This document shows positions 47,057-54,404 of a stretch of DNA of 54,404 nt, piece by piece. The notes below the pieces were generated by a model. The model was not told the DNA's origin. It did not search any database and saw nothing but the letters and a program-made list of their open reading frames with translations. The position numbers and the translations under genes were made by a program. The number at the start of each line of letters is the position of its first letter. Position 1 is the stretch's first letter. Location: the NCBI RefSeq assembly GCF_026013475.1, contig NZ_JAPDPH010000022.1:1-54404 (forward strand), in the 5' to 3' direction. This DNA is from Micromonospora yasonensis (GTDB taxonomy: Bacteria > Actinomycetota > Actinomycetes > Mycobacteriales > Micromonosporaceae).

Positions 47057-47272
47057 TCAGCTGAGACCGGCGCGTCGACGCCGGTACTCCTCCTCGTCGA
47101 TCTCGCCGCGGGCGTACCGCTCGTCGAGGATGCGTCGGGCGGTGCCGGGGCCGGCCGTGGCAGGGTCCCGTTCGGTGAGCCGGAACACCAGCCACACCAA
47201 CCCGATCAGCACCGCCAGCCCCACCAGGGACCAGATCCACATCCAGCCCATCATCGGACCGTTCCACATCAT
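47057..47272 (-). CDS. SHOCT-domain small membrane protein
   Basis: A 71-residue protein: a Met/Trp-rich start (MMWNGPMMGWMW), one transmembrane helix (IWSLVGLAVLIGLVWLVFRL) and a C-terminal SHOCT motif (ARRILDERYARGEIDEEEYRRRRAGL). GGGAGG lies 8 nt before the ATG. Such proteins recur in copper islands; Met-rich ends could contact Cu(I), but the role is unknown. It is on the same strand as csoR but separated by 142 nt. Confidence 0.85.
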   Translation of the reverse strand: MMWNGPMMGWMWIWSLVGLAVLIGLVWLVFRLTERDPATAGPGTARRILDERYARGEIDEEEYRRRRAGLS

Positions 47273-47414
47273 CTGGCCGCCCTCCCGTTCGTACCCGAGG
47301 GGCGGCCGGTCCGGCGCGAGGTGGCGCCGGCCCCGGTCGCCACCTCGAACGTACGTCGGCGCGGACCCGTCCGGGACAGGTCGGGTGGCCCGAGTTACGG
47401 GACGGAAGTCCTGG

Positions 47415-47714
47415 TCAGCCCCGCTTCATCAGCCGGCCGACGGCGGCCATCATCTCGGTCGCCATCTCGTCGGCGCGCCCCTCGGCGGCACCCTCGTGCA
47501 TGCAGTGCCGGGCGTGCCCGTCGAGCAGGCCGAGGCCGACCTTGTCCAGGGCGGCCTGGATGGCGGAGATCTGGGTCAGCACGTCGATGCAGTAGCGGTC
47601 GTCCTCGACCATCTTCTCGATGCCGCGGACCTGGCCCTCGATACGGCGGAGCCGCGCGAGCAGCTGGTCCTTGCTGGCGGTGTAGCCCCGGGTCGGGGTC
47701 GTCGGTGCGGTCAT
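47415..47714 (-). CDS. csoR: Copper-sensing repressor CsoR
   Basis: A 99-residue CsoR with the full Cu(I) ligand set C42 (DRYCIDVL), H67 and C71 (DGHARHC), at the same 25- and 4-residue spacings as M. tuberculosis CsoR. The second-shell Tyr (Y41) and Glu (E87) are also present. In the apo form it binds GC-rich palindromes and represses; Cu(I) releases it. It is divergent from copZ, with three candidate operators between, one just upstream of its own start, implying autoregulation. Confidence 0.95.
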   Translation of the reverse strand: MTAPTTPTRGYTASKDQLLARLRRIEGQVRGIEKMVEDDRYCIDVLTQISAIQAALDKVGLGLLDGHARHCMHEGAAEGRADEMATEMMAAVGRLMKRG

Positions 47715-47730
47715 GAGATAGAGGATAGCG

Positions 47731-47745
47731 TACCCCTCGGGGGTA
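47731..47745. promoter_or_regulatory. CsoR-like operator 1 (csoR side)
   Basis: TACCCC-TCG-GGGGTA is a perfect 6+6 palindrome 17 nt upstream of the csoR start, next to a possible minus-strand -10 (TATCCT). Confidence 0.75.
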
Positions 47746-47765
47746 TGGTACGGTCCGATCAGCGG

Positions 47766-47788
47766 CAGATACCCCCGGCGGGTATCTG
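47766..47788. promoter_or_regulatory. CsoR-like operator 2 (middle)
   Basis: CAGATACCC and GGGTATCTG flank a CCGGC centre, giving a 9+9 perfect inverted repeat with the TACCC...GGGTA core. Confidence 0.72.
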
Positions 47789-47822
47789 CGAGAACGAAAG
47801 TGGCAGCCGTCTCTCTTCCTGC

Positions 47823-47840
47823 TACCCCTGGGGGGTATAG
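47823..47840 (+). promoter_or_regulatory. CsoR-like operator 3 overlapping copZ -10
   Basis: TACCCCTGGGGGGTATAG contains TACCCC/GGGGTA and runs into TATAGG (47836-47841), the probable -10 of copZ, so bound CsoR would block the promoter directly. Confidence 0.75.
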
Positions 47841-47866
47841 GATGGGGCGGCGGGAAGGGAGTAGCG

Positions 47867-48076
47867 ATGGTCACCAACACGTACCAGGTGCAGGGCATGA
47901 CCTGCGGGCACTGCGTCAACTCGGTCAGTACCGAGGTGAGCGCCCTGCCGGGCGTCAGCGACGTGCAGGTGGATCTGGCCTCCGGCCAGGTCACCGTCAC
48001 CAGTGAGAGCCCGTTGGACACGGACGCCGTCCGCGCCGCCGTGGACGAGGCCGGTTACGACCTCGTCGGGGCGTGA
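47867..48076 (+). CDS. copZ: Copper chaperone CopZ (HMA domain)
   Basis: A 69-residue single heavy-metal-associated domain with GMTCGHCVNSV supplying the Cu(I)-binding Cys pair, then VDLASGQVTVTSESPLDTDAV and an EAGYDLVGA end. GGAAGGGA precedes the ATG. It should hand Cu(I) to the CopA ATPase encoded 1 kb downstream. First gene of the copper-induced copZ-48112-copA operon. Confidence 0.94.
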   Translation: MVTNTYQVQGMTCGHCVNSVSTEVSALPGVSDVQVDLASGQVTVTSESPLDTDAVRAAVDEAGYDLVGA

Positions 48077-48111
48077 CGGGTCCGAGGACCCGAAGGAACC
48101 GAGGTAGCACC

Positions 48112-49086
48112 ATGAACACGGCGACCAAGCTGAGCGGCTTCGCCCTCGGCCTCGCGGCGGTGTTCGGCACGGCGTACGGGGTCGGTCACCTGGCCGGCCC
48201 CGTCGCCCCCGCCGCCGAGACCCGTCACGACGCCACCGAACCCGGCCACGACAGCACCGCATCCGGCCACGGCGACGCCCACGCGGGCGCCGACGCCACC
48301 GCCCACCTGCCCGGCGGGCTGCTCGTCTCCGACCGGGGCTACACCCTGCAACCGGTGACCGCCCCCGCGGGCGAGTTCGCCTTCCGGATCACCGGCCCGG
48401 ACGGCCGGCCGGTCACCCGCTTCGACGTGGCGCACGACAAGCGCATGCACCTGATCGTCGCCCGGCGCGACCTGTCCGGCTTCCGGCACGTCCACCCCGA
48501 ACTGGCCGCCGACGGCACCTGGCGGGTCGCCTCGCCGCTCGCCGGGCCGGGCGTCTGGCGGGCGTTCGCCGACTTCACCCCGACCGGCGGCGAGCCGCTG
48601 ACCCTCGGGGTCGACGTCACCGTCCCCGGCGCGCTGGCCGAGCAGCCACTGCCGGCACCGGCCACCAGCACCACCGTCGACGGCTACACCGTCACCCTGG
48701 CCGGCACCCCGCAACCCGGCCGGTCCAGCCGGCTCACCCTGACCGTCAGCCGGGACGGGCAGCCGGTCACCGACCTCCAGCCCTACCTCGGGGCGTACGG
48801 GCACCTGGTGGCGCTGCGTCAGGGCGACCTGGCCTACCTGCACGTGCACCCGGAGGGCGCGCCCGGCGACGGGCGGACCCCGGCCGGCCCGGCGGTCACC
48901 TTCTCCGCCGAGGTGCCCTCGGCCGGGACGTACCGCCTCTACCTGGACTTCCGGCACGGCGACGCGGTGCACACCGCGGAGTTCACCGTGGTGGCCGGTG
49001 ACGTCCCGCCGCCGGCCGCGCCGACCACCACCACCGCGCCGACCCCGGAGGCCGACCACGGCACCCCGGGGCACGGACACAACTGA
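48112..49086 (+). CDS. Secreted His-rich protein in copper operon
   Basis: A 324-residue exported protein with an N-terminal signal/anchor ([20 protein letters not shown]) and a His-rich linker ([20 protein letters not shown]). Two beta-rich halves follow, each with HVHP ([16 protein letters not shown]) and each starting with an Ig-like pattern ([35 protein letters not shown]). The C-terminus is His-rich again (HGTPGHGHN). Position between copZ and copA indicates periplasm-side copper binding or delivery. I do not recognise a named family with certainty. ATG 48112 has GAGG upstream. Confidence 0.8.
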   Translation: MNTATKLSGFALGLAAVFGTAYGVGHLAGPVAPAAETRHDATEPGHDSTASGHGDAHAGADATAHLPGGLLVSDRGYTLQPVTAPAGEFAFRITGPDGRPVTRFDVAHDKRMHLIVARRDLSGFRHVHPELAADGTWRVASPLAGPGVWRAFADFTPTGGEPLTLGVDVTVPGALAEQPLPAPATSTTVDGYTVTLAGTPQPGRSSRLTLTVSRDGQPVTDLQPYLGAYGHLVALRQGDLAYLHVHPEGAPGDGRTPAGPAVTFSAEVPSAGTYRLYLDFRHGDAVHTAEFTVVAGDVPPPAAPTTTTAPTPEADHGTPGHGHN

Positions 49087-49100
49087 TCGGAGGTGCCGCG

Positions 49101-51353
49101 ATGACCTCGACCGCGAAGTCCCTGCCGGTCGCGCCGAACCAGATCGAACTCGCGATCGGCGGCATGACCTGCGCCTCCTGCGCCGCCCGGATCGAGAAGA
49201 AGCTCAACCGGATGGACGGCGTCGAGGCCACGGTCAACTACGCCACCGAGAAGGCCACCGTCCGGTACGTCGACGACGTCACCCCGGCGGACCTGATCGC
49301 CACCGTGGAGAAGACCGGCTACACGGCCGCCGTACCGCCGCCGCCCGCACAGGCCGCCGAGGCGACCGCCGAGCCGGTGGACGAGCTGCGCGGGGTGCGT
49401 ACCCGGCTGTGGGTGTCGGTGGCGCTGGCCGTGCCGGTGATCCTGCTGGCCATGGTGCCGGCCTGGCAGTTCGACTACTGGCAGTGGCTGTCACTGACCC
49501 TGGCCGCCCCGGTCGTGGTCTACGGCGGGCTGCCGTTCCACCGGGCCGCCTGGATCAACCTGCGGCACGGCGCGGCCACGATGGACACGCTGGTGTCGCT
49601 CGGCACCCTCGCCGCGTTCGGCTGGTCGCTCTGGGCGCTCTTCCTCGGCGACGCCGGGATGCCCGGGATGACCCACCCGTTCCGCTTCGACATCACCCGC
49701 ACCGACGGCGCCGGCAACATCTACCTGGAGGCGGCGGCCGGGGTCACCGTGTTCATCCTGGCCGGCCGCTACTTCGAGGCCCGCTCCAAGCGCACCGCGG
49801 GCGCCGCCCTGCGGGCCCTGCTCGAACTCGGCGCCAAGGACGTCGCGGTGCTGCGCGGCGACCGGGAGACCCGGATCCCGGTGGACCAGCTCGTCGTCGG
49901 GGACCGGTTCGTGGTCCGCCCCGGTGAGAAGGTCGCCACCGACGGCGTGGTCGAGGACGGCACCTCGGCGGTCGACGCCAGCATGCTCACCGGCGAGTCG
50001 GTGCCGGTCGAGGTCGGGCCCGGAGACAGCGTGGTCGGCGCGACCGTCAACGCCGGCGGCCGGCTGGTGGTCCGAGCCACCCGGATCGGCGGGGACACCC
50101 AGCTGGCCCAGATGGCGAAGCTGGTGGAACAGGCGCAGACCGGCAAGGCGGCCGTGCAGCGGCTCGCCGACCGGATCTCCGGGGTCTTCGTGCCGATCGT
50201 GATCGCGCTGGCCGCCGGCACGCTGGGCTGGTGGCTCGGCACCGAGGCCGGGACGACCGCAGCGTTCACCGCCGCGGTGGCCGTGCTGATCATCGCCTGC
50301 CCGTGCGCCCTCGGCCTGGCCACACCGACCGCGCTGCTGGTCGGCACCGGTCGGGGCGCCCAGCTTGGCATCCTGATCAAGGGCCCGGAGGTGCTGGAGT
50401 CCACCCGCCAGGTCGACACCGTGGTGCTGGACAAGACCGGCACCGTCACCACCGGCCGGATGACCCTGGTCGACGTGCTCCCCGCCGCCGGCCAGGACGC
50501 CGACGAGCTGCTCCGGCTGGCCGGCGCGCTGGAGGCCGCCTCCGAGCACCCGATCGCCCGGGCGATCGCCGACGGCGCCGCCGAGCGCGGTCCGCTGCCG
50601 GCCGTCACCGGCTTCGCCAATGCCGAGGGGCTCGGCGTGACCGGGTCGGTCGACGGCCGGGACCTGGTCGTCGGGCGGCTCCGGCTGCTGCGGGAGCGGG
50701 GTCTCGACGTACCCGAGGAGGTCGTGCGGGCGGCGACCGACGCGGAGGCCGCCGGGCGGACGGCGGTCCTGGCCGGCTGGGACGGCCGGGCCCGCGGGGT
50801 GCTCGCGGTGGCCGACGTGGTGAAGCCGACCAGCTCGGCGGCCGTCGCCCGGCTGCGCGAACTCGGGCTGACCCCGGTGCTGCTCACCGGTGACAACGCC
50901 ACCGTCGCGCAGGCGGTGGCCGCCGAGGTCGGCATCGACCAGGTGATCGCCGAGGTGCTGCCCGCCGACAAGGTCGACGCGGTGCGGCGGCTCCAGGCCG
51001 AGGGGCGGACGGTGGCCATGGTCGGCGACGGGATCAACGACGCCGCGGCGCTGGCCCAGGCCGACCTGGGACTGGCCATGGGCACCGGCACCGACGTGGC
51101 GATCGAGGCGTCCGACCTGACCCTGGTCCGGGGCGATCTGATGGCGGCCGTGGACGCCATCCGACTGTCCCGGCGCACCCTGCGGATCATCAAGGGCAAC
51201 CTGTTCTGGGCCTTCGCCTACAACGTGGCCGCCCTGCCGCTGGCCGCCGCCGGCCTGCTCAACCCGATGATCGCCGGGGCCGCGATGGCCTTCTCCTCGG
51301 TCTTCGTGGTGGCGAACAGCCTCCGGCTGCGGGGCTTCCGCCCGGTCGGCTGA
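49101..51353 (+). CDS. copA: Cu(I)-exporting P1B-type ATPase CopA
   Basis: A 750-residue copper pump with one N-terminal HMA domain (GMTCASC, C24/C27) and eight expected membrane helices. Key motifs are MLTGESVPV, the membrane CPC ([17 protein letters not shown], about 400-402), the phosphorylation site DKTGTVTTG (about D444), [10 protein letters not shown] and [11 protein letters not shown] (about 642). CPC plus the YN and MxxS-type helix residues ([29 protein letters not shown]) indicate Cu(I) specificity. It starts 14 nt after the His-rich gene, with GGAGG upstream, so it is in the CsoR-controlled operon. Confidence 0.96.
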   Translation: MTSTAKSLPVAPNQIELAIGGMTCASCAARIEKKLNRMDGVEATVNYATEKATVRYVDDVTPADLIATVEKTGYTAAVPPPPAQAAEATAEPVDELRGVRTRLWVSVALAVPVILLAMVPAWQFDYWQWLSLTLAAPVVVYGGLPFHRAAWINLRHGAATMDTLVSLGTLAAFGWSLWALFLGDAGMPGMTHPFRFDITRTDGAGNIYLEAAAGVTVFILAGRYFEARSKRTAGAALRALLELGAKDVAVLRGDRETRIPVDQLVVGDRFVVRPGEKVATDGVVEDGTSAVDASMLTGESVPVEVGPGDSVVGATVNAGGRLVVRATRIGGDTQLAQMAKLVEQAQTGKAAVQRLADRISGVFVPIVIALAAGTLGWWLGTEAGTTAAFTAAVAVLIIACPCALGLATPTALLVGTGRGAQLGILIKGPEVLESTRQVDTVVLDKTGTVTTGRMTLVDVLPAAGQDADELLRLAGALEAASEHPIARAIADGAAERGPLPAVTGFANAEGLGVTGSVDGRDLVVGRLRLLRERGLDVPEEVVRAATDAEAAGRTAVLAGWDGRARGVLAVADVVKPTSSAAVARLRELGLTPVLLTGDNATVAQAVAAEVGIDQVIAEVLPADKVDAVRRLQAEGRTVAMVGDGINDAAALAQADLGLAMGTGTDVAIEASDLTLVRGDLMAAVDAIRLSRRTLRIIKGNLFWAFAYNVAALPLAAAGLLNPMIAGAAMAFSSVFVVANSLRLRGFRPVG

Positions 51354-51448
51354 TCCCGACGGGTTCACCCTGGGTGATGTCGATGGGTTGAGTCGCCGGA
51401 CGGCGGGTACCTCCACATCGTCAGGACAACTGCTGAGTGGAGGTTTCG

Positions 51449-51622
51449 ATGGGTCACGACGACAAGATCGACAACGCGACCGAGAACACCGCCGGCAAGG
51501 TCAAGGAGGGCGTCGGCCGGGCCACCGACAACGAGCGGCTCGAGGCCGAGGGCCGCACCGACCAGGCCGAGGCCAACCTCAAGCAGGCCGGCGAGAAGAT
51601 CAAGGACGCCTTCAAGAGCTGA
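51449..51622 (+). CDS. CsbD-family stress protein
   Basis: A 57-residue hydrophilic helical protein: MGHDDKIDNATENTAGKVKE, then VGRATDNERLEAEGRTDQAEANLKQAGEKIKDAFKS, the CsbD pattern. GGAGG lies 7 nt before the ATG. In Bacillus csbD is under general-stress control; the role is unknown. It appears monocistronic, with its own terminator. Confidence 0.92.
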   Translation: MGHDDKIDNATENTAGKVKEGVGRATDNERLEAEGRTDQAEANLKQAGEKIKDAFKS

Positions 51623-51638
51623 ACAATCTCGTACGCGT

Positions 51639-51667
51639 CGCCGGGCCGGCACCTCGCCGGCCCGGCG
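51639..51667 (+). terminator. Terminator of csbD
   Basis: CGCCGGGCCGGC and GCCGGCCCGGCG form a perfect 12-bp stem with loop ACCTC, 17 nt after the csbD stop. Confidence 0.85.
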
Positions 51668-51827
51668 TGCTGCGCGCGGACCACGTGTCCGGCGCGCGCG
51701 CCGGATGCTTGGCACACTCGATCCGACGCCGCCCGATTCGTCCGGGGCGCGGGCGGCGGCGGCACCGCGAGAAAGCCCCGGCCGACCACCGGCCGTGACC
51801 GACGGCCGACGACCGTACGGGGAGAAG

Positions 51828-52322
51828 ATGTCCGCCACCACCGTGTTCCGCGCCGCCGCCCTGGTGACCATGACCGCGCTCGCCGCCGGCTGCCAGTCCG
51901 CCGGGGAGGACACCGCGGCCCCGGCCGGCGGCCCGACCGCCGCGCCGACCGTCTCCGCCGAGACCGCTCCGAGCACCGCCCCGACGACGCCGGGAACCGC
52001 GGCGAACACCGCTGCGGTGTGCGCCGCCGTGGACAAGCTGATCATCGCCAAGAGCAAGGAGATCGCTGCCCAGTCCGCCGCGGCCGCCGGTCGTCAGCTC
52101 ACCCCCGAGCAGATCAACGCGCAGGTCAAGGCCGACCTCGCCGACCTGGCCGACGGCGTACGCGGCCAGGCCGTCAGGGCCGAGGACCCGGAGATCAAGG
52201 CGTTGGTCACCGAGACCGCGCGGAAGATCGACGCCGGCGCGAAGTCGGCCACGCCGGTGAAGTGGCTCAGCTCGACGTTCGTGGCGATCCCGCAGCGGCT
52301 GACCCGGGAGTGCCGGGCCTGA
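51828..52322 (+). CDS. Putative lipoprotein, function unknown
   Basis: A 164-residue protein with a lipoprotein signal (VFRAAALVTMTALAAGC, lipidated C22), then a Thr/Ala/Pro-rich linker (about 30-62). A helical domain follows: VCAAVDKLIIAKSKEIAAQS, LTPEQINAQVKADLADLADG. It ends in LSSTFVAIPQRLTRECRA. One Cys near each end of the domain could form a disulfide. GGGGAGAAG precedes the ATG. No family recognised. Confidence 0.75.
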   Translation: MSATTVFRAAALVTMTALAAGCQSAGEDTAAPAGGPTAAPTVSAETAPSTAPTTPGTAANTAAVCAAVDKLIIAKSKEIAAQSAAAAGRQLTPEQINAQVKADLADLADGVRGQAVRAEDPEIKALVTETARKIDAGAKSATPVKWLSSTFVAIPQRLTRECRA

Positions 52323-52334
52323 CCCTCGGCGACC

Positions 52335-53579
52335 TCATCGGTCGGTGGCCAGCCGGGCGGCCTGTACCTCCAGGTAACGCCGCTCCGGGAGGCTGGTGGT
52401 GGCGCGGGCGGCGGCCAGGTACGCCGCCCGCGCGTCGTCCCGGTCGTCGGCCAACTCCAGCAGGTGGGCCCGGACGGCGGCGAGCCGGTGGTGCCCGGCG
52501 GTGCGCTCGTCCGCGTCGAGCGGCGCGAGCAGGGCGAGCCCGGCCCGGGGACCGTCCACCATGGCCACCGCGGCGGCCTGGTTGAGGGTGACCATCGGGT
52601 TCGGTGCGATCCGGGCGAGCACCCGGTAGAGCGCGACGATCTGCGGCCAGTCCGTCTCCGCCGCCGACGGCGCCTCGGCGTGCACCGCCGCGATCGCCGC
52701 CTGCACCTGGTACGGGCCCGGCGGCGACCAGGTCAACGCCTCGGTCACCAGGGCCACGCCCTCCTCGATCGTCGCCCGGTCCCAGCGGTCGCGGTCCTGC
52801 TCGGAGAGCGGGATCAGCTCGCCGTCCGGGCCGGTCCGGGCGGCCCGGTGCGCGTCGGTCAGCAGCATCAACGCCAGCAGCCCGGCCGCCTCGCCGTCGT
52901 CCGGGAGCAGCCGGCGCAGCTCCCGGGTCAGCCGGATCGCCTCCCCGGTCAGCTCGGCCCGGTGCAGTTCGGCACCGCTGGAGGCGGTGTAGCCCTCGTT
53001 GAAGACCAGGTAGAGCACGTGCAGTACGGCACGCAGCCGCTCGTCCCGGTCGGCGGGCGAGGGCAGCACGAACCGGGCTCCGGCCGCCTCGATCTTCTGC
53101 TTGGCCCGGCGGATCCGCTGGCTCATCGTCGGCTCCGGCACCAGGTACGCCCGGGCAATCTCGGCGGTGCTCAGCCCGCCCACCGCGCGTAGTGTGAGGG
53201 CCACCTGGGCGGAGCTGCCGAGCGCCGGGTGGCAGCAGAGGAAGAGCAGCTTCAGCGTGTCGTCCGCGGCCGGCGGCTCCTCGTCGGCCGGCGGGGCGAC
53301 CGCCGCGTACGCCGGCTCCCGGACCGCCACCGCGACCTCGCGGTCCCGGCGCGCCCGCTCACTGCGCCACTCGTCGGTGAGCCGGCGGGTGGCTACGGTG
53401 ACCAGCCACGAGCGGGGATGGTCGGGGACGCCCTGCGCCGGCCACTGGGTGGCGGCGGCGAGCAGCGCCTCCTGGACCGCGTCCTCGCAGGCGTAGAACT
53501 GGCCGTGCCGGCGGACCAGCACGCCGAGGACCTGCGGCGCGAGGGTGCGCAGCAGGTCCTCGACGACCGGCGACGTCAC
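52335..53579 (-). CDS. ECF42-type sigma factor with TPR-like C-terminal extension
   Basis: A 414-residue sigma factor. Sigma region 2 is HGQFYACEDAVQEALLAAATQWPAQG (about 25-50) and region 4 is QVALTLRAVGGLSTAEIARAYLVPEPTMSQRIRRAKQKI (about 125-165). Residues 170-414 form the helical DUF6596/TPR-like extension (HVLYLVFNEGYTASSG, RIAPNPMVTLNQAAAVAMVDGP). This build and coupling to a DGPF/YCII gene define the ECF42 group, which uses the extension instead of a classical anti-sigma factor. The GTG at 53579 overlaps the stop of the YCII gene (GTGA). Confidence 0.9.
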   Translation of the reverse strand: MTSPVVEDLLRTLAPQVLGVLVRRHGQFYACEDAVQEALLAAATQWPAQGVPDHPRSWLVTVATRRLTDEWRSERARRDREVAVAVREPAYAAVAPPADEEPPAADDTLKLLFLCCHPALGSSAQVALTLRAVGGLSTAEIARAYLVPEPTMSQRIRRAKQKIEAAGARFVLPSPADRDERLRAVLHVLYLVFNEGYTASSGAELHRAELTGEAIRLTRELRRLLPDDGEAAGLLALMLLTDAHRAARTGPDGELIPLSEQDRDRWDRATIEEGVALVTEALTWSPPGPYQVQAAIAAVHAEAPSAAETDWPQIVALYRVLARIAPNPMVTLNQAAAVAMVDGPRAGLALLAPLDADERTAGHHRLAAVRAHLLELADDRDDARAAYLAAARATTSLPERRYLEVQAARLATDR

Positions 53580-53947
53580 ATCTCCGTCCCGGCCTGGTCC
53601 ATCACCGCGCGCACCTCCAGCACGCCGAAGCCGTGCTTGACGTCCGGCCAGCTCGCCGCGATCTCGGCGGCCCGCTCCGGGGTCTCGCAGTCGACCATCA
53701 GGTAGCCGGCGAACTGCTCCTTGCTCTCCACGAACGGCCCGTCGGTGATCTCCGTGCCGCCGCCGGCAGCGGGCCGTGCCGTACGGGTCTGCGACGGGTG
53801 GGCCAGGGCGTCGCCGCCGACCAGCTCCCCGGACTCGGTCAGCTCCTTCATGATCACGTCGACCTCGCCGAAGATCGCGTTCCGCTCCTCCTCGGTCAGC
53901 TCCTCCATGAAGCCGGGCCGGTTCCAGATCAGCAGCATGTACTTCAC
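53576..53947 (-). CDS. DGPF/YCII-family protein, ECF42 partner
   Basis: A 123-residue YCII-related protein: MLLIWNRPGFMEELTEEERN and the signature TEITDGPFVESKEQFAGYLM, which holds the DGPF motif, then CETPERAAEIAASWPD. It starts at GTG 53947 with GAGGAG 7 nt upstream. DGPF genes are regularly co-operonic with ECF42 sigma factors and are part of their regulon, though the biochemical role is unsettled. An ECF42-like promoter lies 49-77 nt upstream. Confidence 0.9.
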   Translation of the reverse strand: MKYMLLIWNRPGFMEELTEEERNAIFGEVDVIMKELTESGELVGGDALAHPSQTRTARPAAGGGTEITDGPFVESKEQFAGYLMVDCETPERAAEIAASWPDVKHGFGVLEVRAVMDQAGTEM

Positions 53948-53995
53948 GGTCCACTCCTCGGGTACGGGCCACCGGCGGTGGCGCCTCTCGCAGAC

Positions 53996-54024
53996 GGGTC
54001 GGAGCCGGGACGTCCGATCCGACA
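53996..54024 (-). promoter_or_regulatory. Candidate ECF42-dependent promoter
   Basis: On the minus strand, TGTCGG (54019-54024), a 17-nt spacer, and CGACCC (53996-54001). From memory, the ECF42 consensus in Streptomyces venezuelae is TGTCGA at -35 and CGA/TC at -10, so this fits with one mismatch and implies self-activation of the YCII-sigma operon. Confidence 0.6.
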
Positions 54025-54040
54025 TCCTTCCCGAAAAAAT

Positions 54041-54404
54041 TCAGCGACCGCGTACCGCCCGGCGGGCCGGCGCGCCGACGTCCAGCGAAGCGCGGTCGGC
54101 GGCCGAGGTGCCCGAGGTCCAGCCCTCGACGTCACGTACCTGGAGCCGGTGCCGGGTGACCCCGGGAAAGAGCTGGTCGAGGCGCTCCCGGACGGCGTCC
54201 GTCCGGGCGGCGAGCACCGGGAGCAGCCGGTCGTCGCCCCGCTGCTCGGCCGCCGCCCGTTCCTCGGCCGCGGTGGCCGCCCGCAGCCGCTCCCCGATCC
54301 GCAGCGCGAACGCGTTGAGGAACGACTCGTCGTAGCCCCTGGTCCGCCGGCCGCTGCCGGTACGCCGCTCGCCCCGCCCGCGCAGCATCGCGGCGGTGGC
54401 CTGC
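54041..54404 (-). CDS. DUF2786-like protein, 5' part beyond window edge
   Basis: The frame is open to the right edge and ends at 54041, so only the C-terminal ~120 residues are present. QATAAMLRGRGERRTG, GYDESFLNAFALRIGERLRAATAA, DRLLPVLAARTDAVRERLDQLFPG and GWTSGTSAADRASLDVG match the C-terminal region of actinobacterial DUF2786 proteins. An ATG at 54388 is internal to the alignment and not the true start. Function unknown. Confidence 0.72.
   Translation of the reverse strand, partial: QATAAMLRGRGERRTGSGRRTRGYDESFLNAFALRIGERLRAATAAEERAAAEQRGDDRLLPVLAARTDAVRERLDQLFPGVTRHRLQVRDVEGWTSGTSAADRASLDVGAPARRAVRGR

Noticed and set aside
52335..53972. Longer sigma factor form beginning upstream inside the YCII gene
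   Set aside because: Residues before GTG 53579 are out-of-frame YCII sequence, and family members start at the sigma region 2 side.

Overview
This is a very high-GC stretch (mostly above 70% G+C, strong G/C third-position bias, many GTG starts and GTGA stop/start overlaps) from an actinomycete. Gene content and a recurring GGGGGCCCTTCCT-type intergenic repeat suggest Micromonosporaceae, most likely Micromonospora; the genus is an inference. No tRNA, rRNA, phage, transposase or CRISPR array was seen, so it reads as ordinary chromosome with several accessory-looking blocks.

Layout. 1-9.9 kb holds housekeeping metabolism: sepH (cut by the left edge), serC, a citrate synthase, pdxH overlapping an MFS exporter, an aldose 1-epimerase, a nitroreductase-like protein, a small ParB/sulfiredoxin-like protein, a glutaryl-CoA-type acyl-CoA dehydrogenase and a DUF4230 membrane protein. 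10-12 kb holds a PspC-domain protein and a one-chain Fe-S L-serine dehydratase. 12-17.8 kb is a tight cell-envelope polymer operon: ABC-2 permease and ATPase, a large CDP-alcohol phosphotransferase, and a GT2/TagF-like fusion. It is followed by an orphan MalK/MsmK-type ATPase. 19.3-21 kb is an XRE(DUF5753)/DUF397 regulatory module whose DUF397 gene carries an apparent one-base deletion, facing two small genes. 21-24.7 kb is a hotdog protein, then a beta-phosphoglucomutase-type HAD translationally coupled to a GH65 disaccharide phosphorylase. 24.7-29.3 kb has a MerR/thioredoxin pair with a clear operator dyad, a dienelactone-hydrolase-like protein, a secreted C39-like protease and small membrane or exported proteins.

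29.4-41.7 kb is a type VII secretion (ESX) locus with eccB, eccC, eccD, eccE, mycP, two WXG100 proteins and two helical substrate candidates behind eccB. It is broken into divergent and convergent units, and eccA, espG and PE/PPE genes are absent. A carbonic anhydrase with a divergent winged-helix regulator follows. Next is a secreted coiled-coil/VldE-like wall protein under a c-di-AMP (ydaO) riboswitch.

44.3-51.4 kb is a copper-handling block: YibE/F, a DUF6153-like protein, a DUF305 lipoprotein, a SHOCT protein, csoR divergent from copZ, a His-rich secreted protein and copA. Three CsoR-like palindromes lie between csoR and copZ. The window ends with CsbD, a lipoprotein, an ECF42-type sigma factor coupled to a DGPF/YCII protein with a candidate autoregulated promoter, and the 3' part of a DUF2786 gene. 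The regulatory signals most worth testing are the riboswitch, the CsoR, MerR and XRE repeats, the ECF42 promoter, and a series of leaderless promoters (TANNNT 6-7 nt before the start codon).
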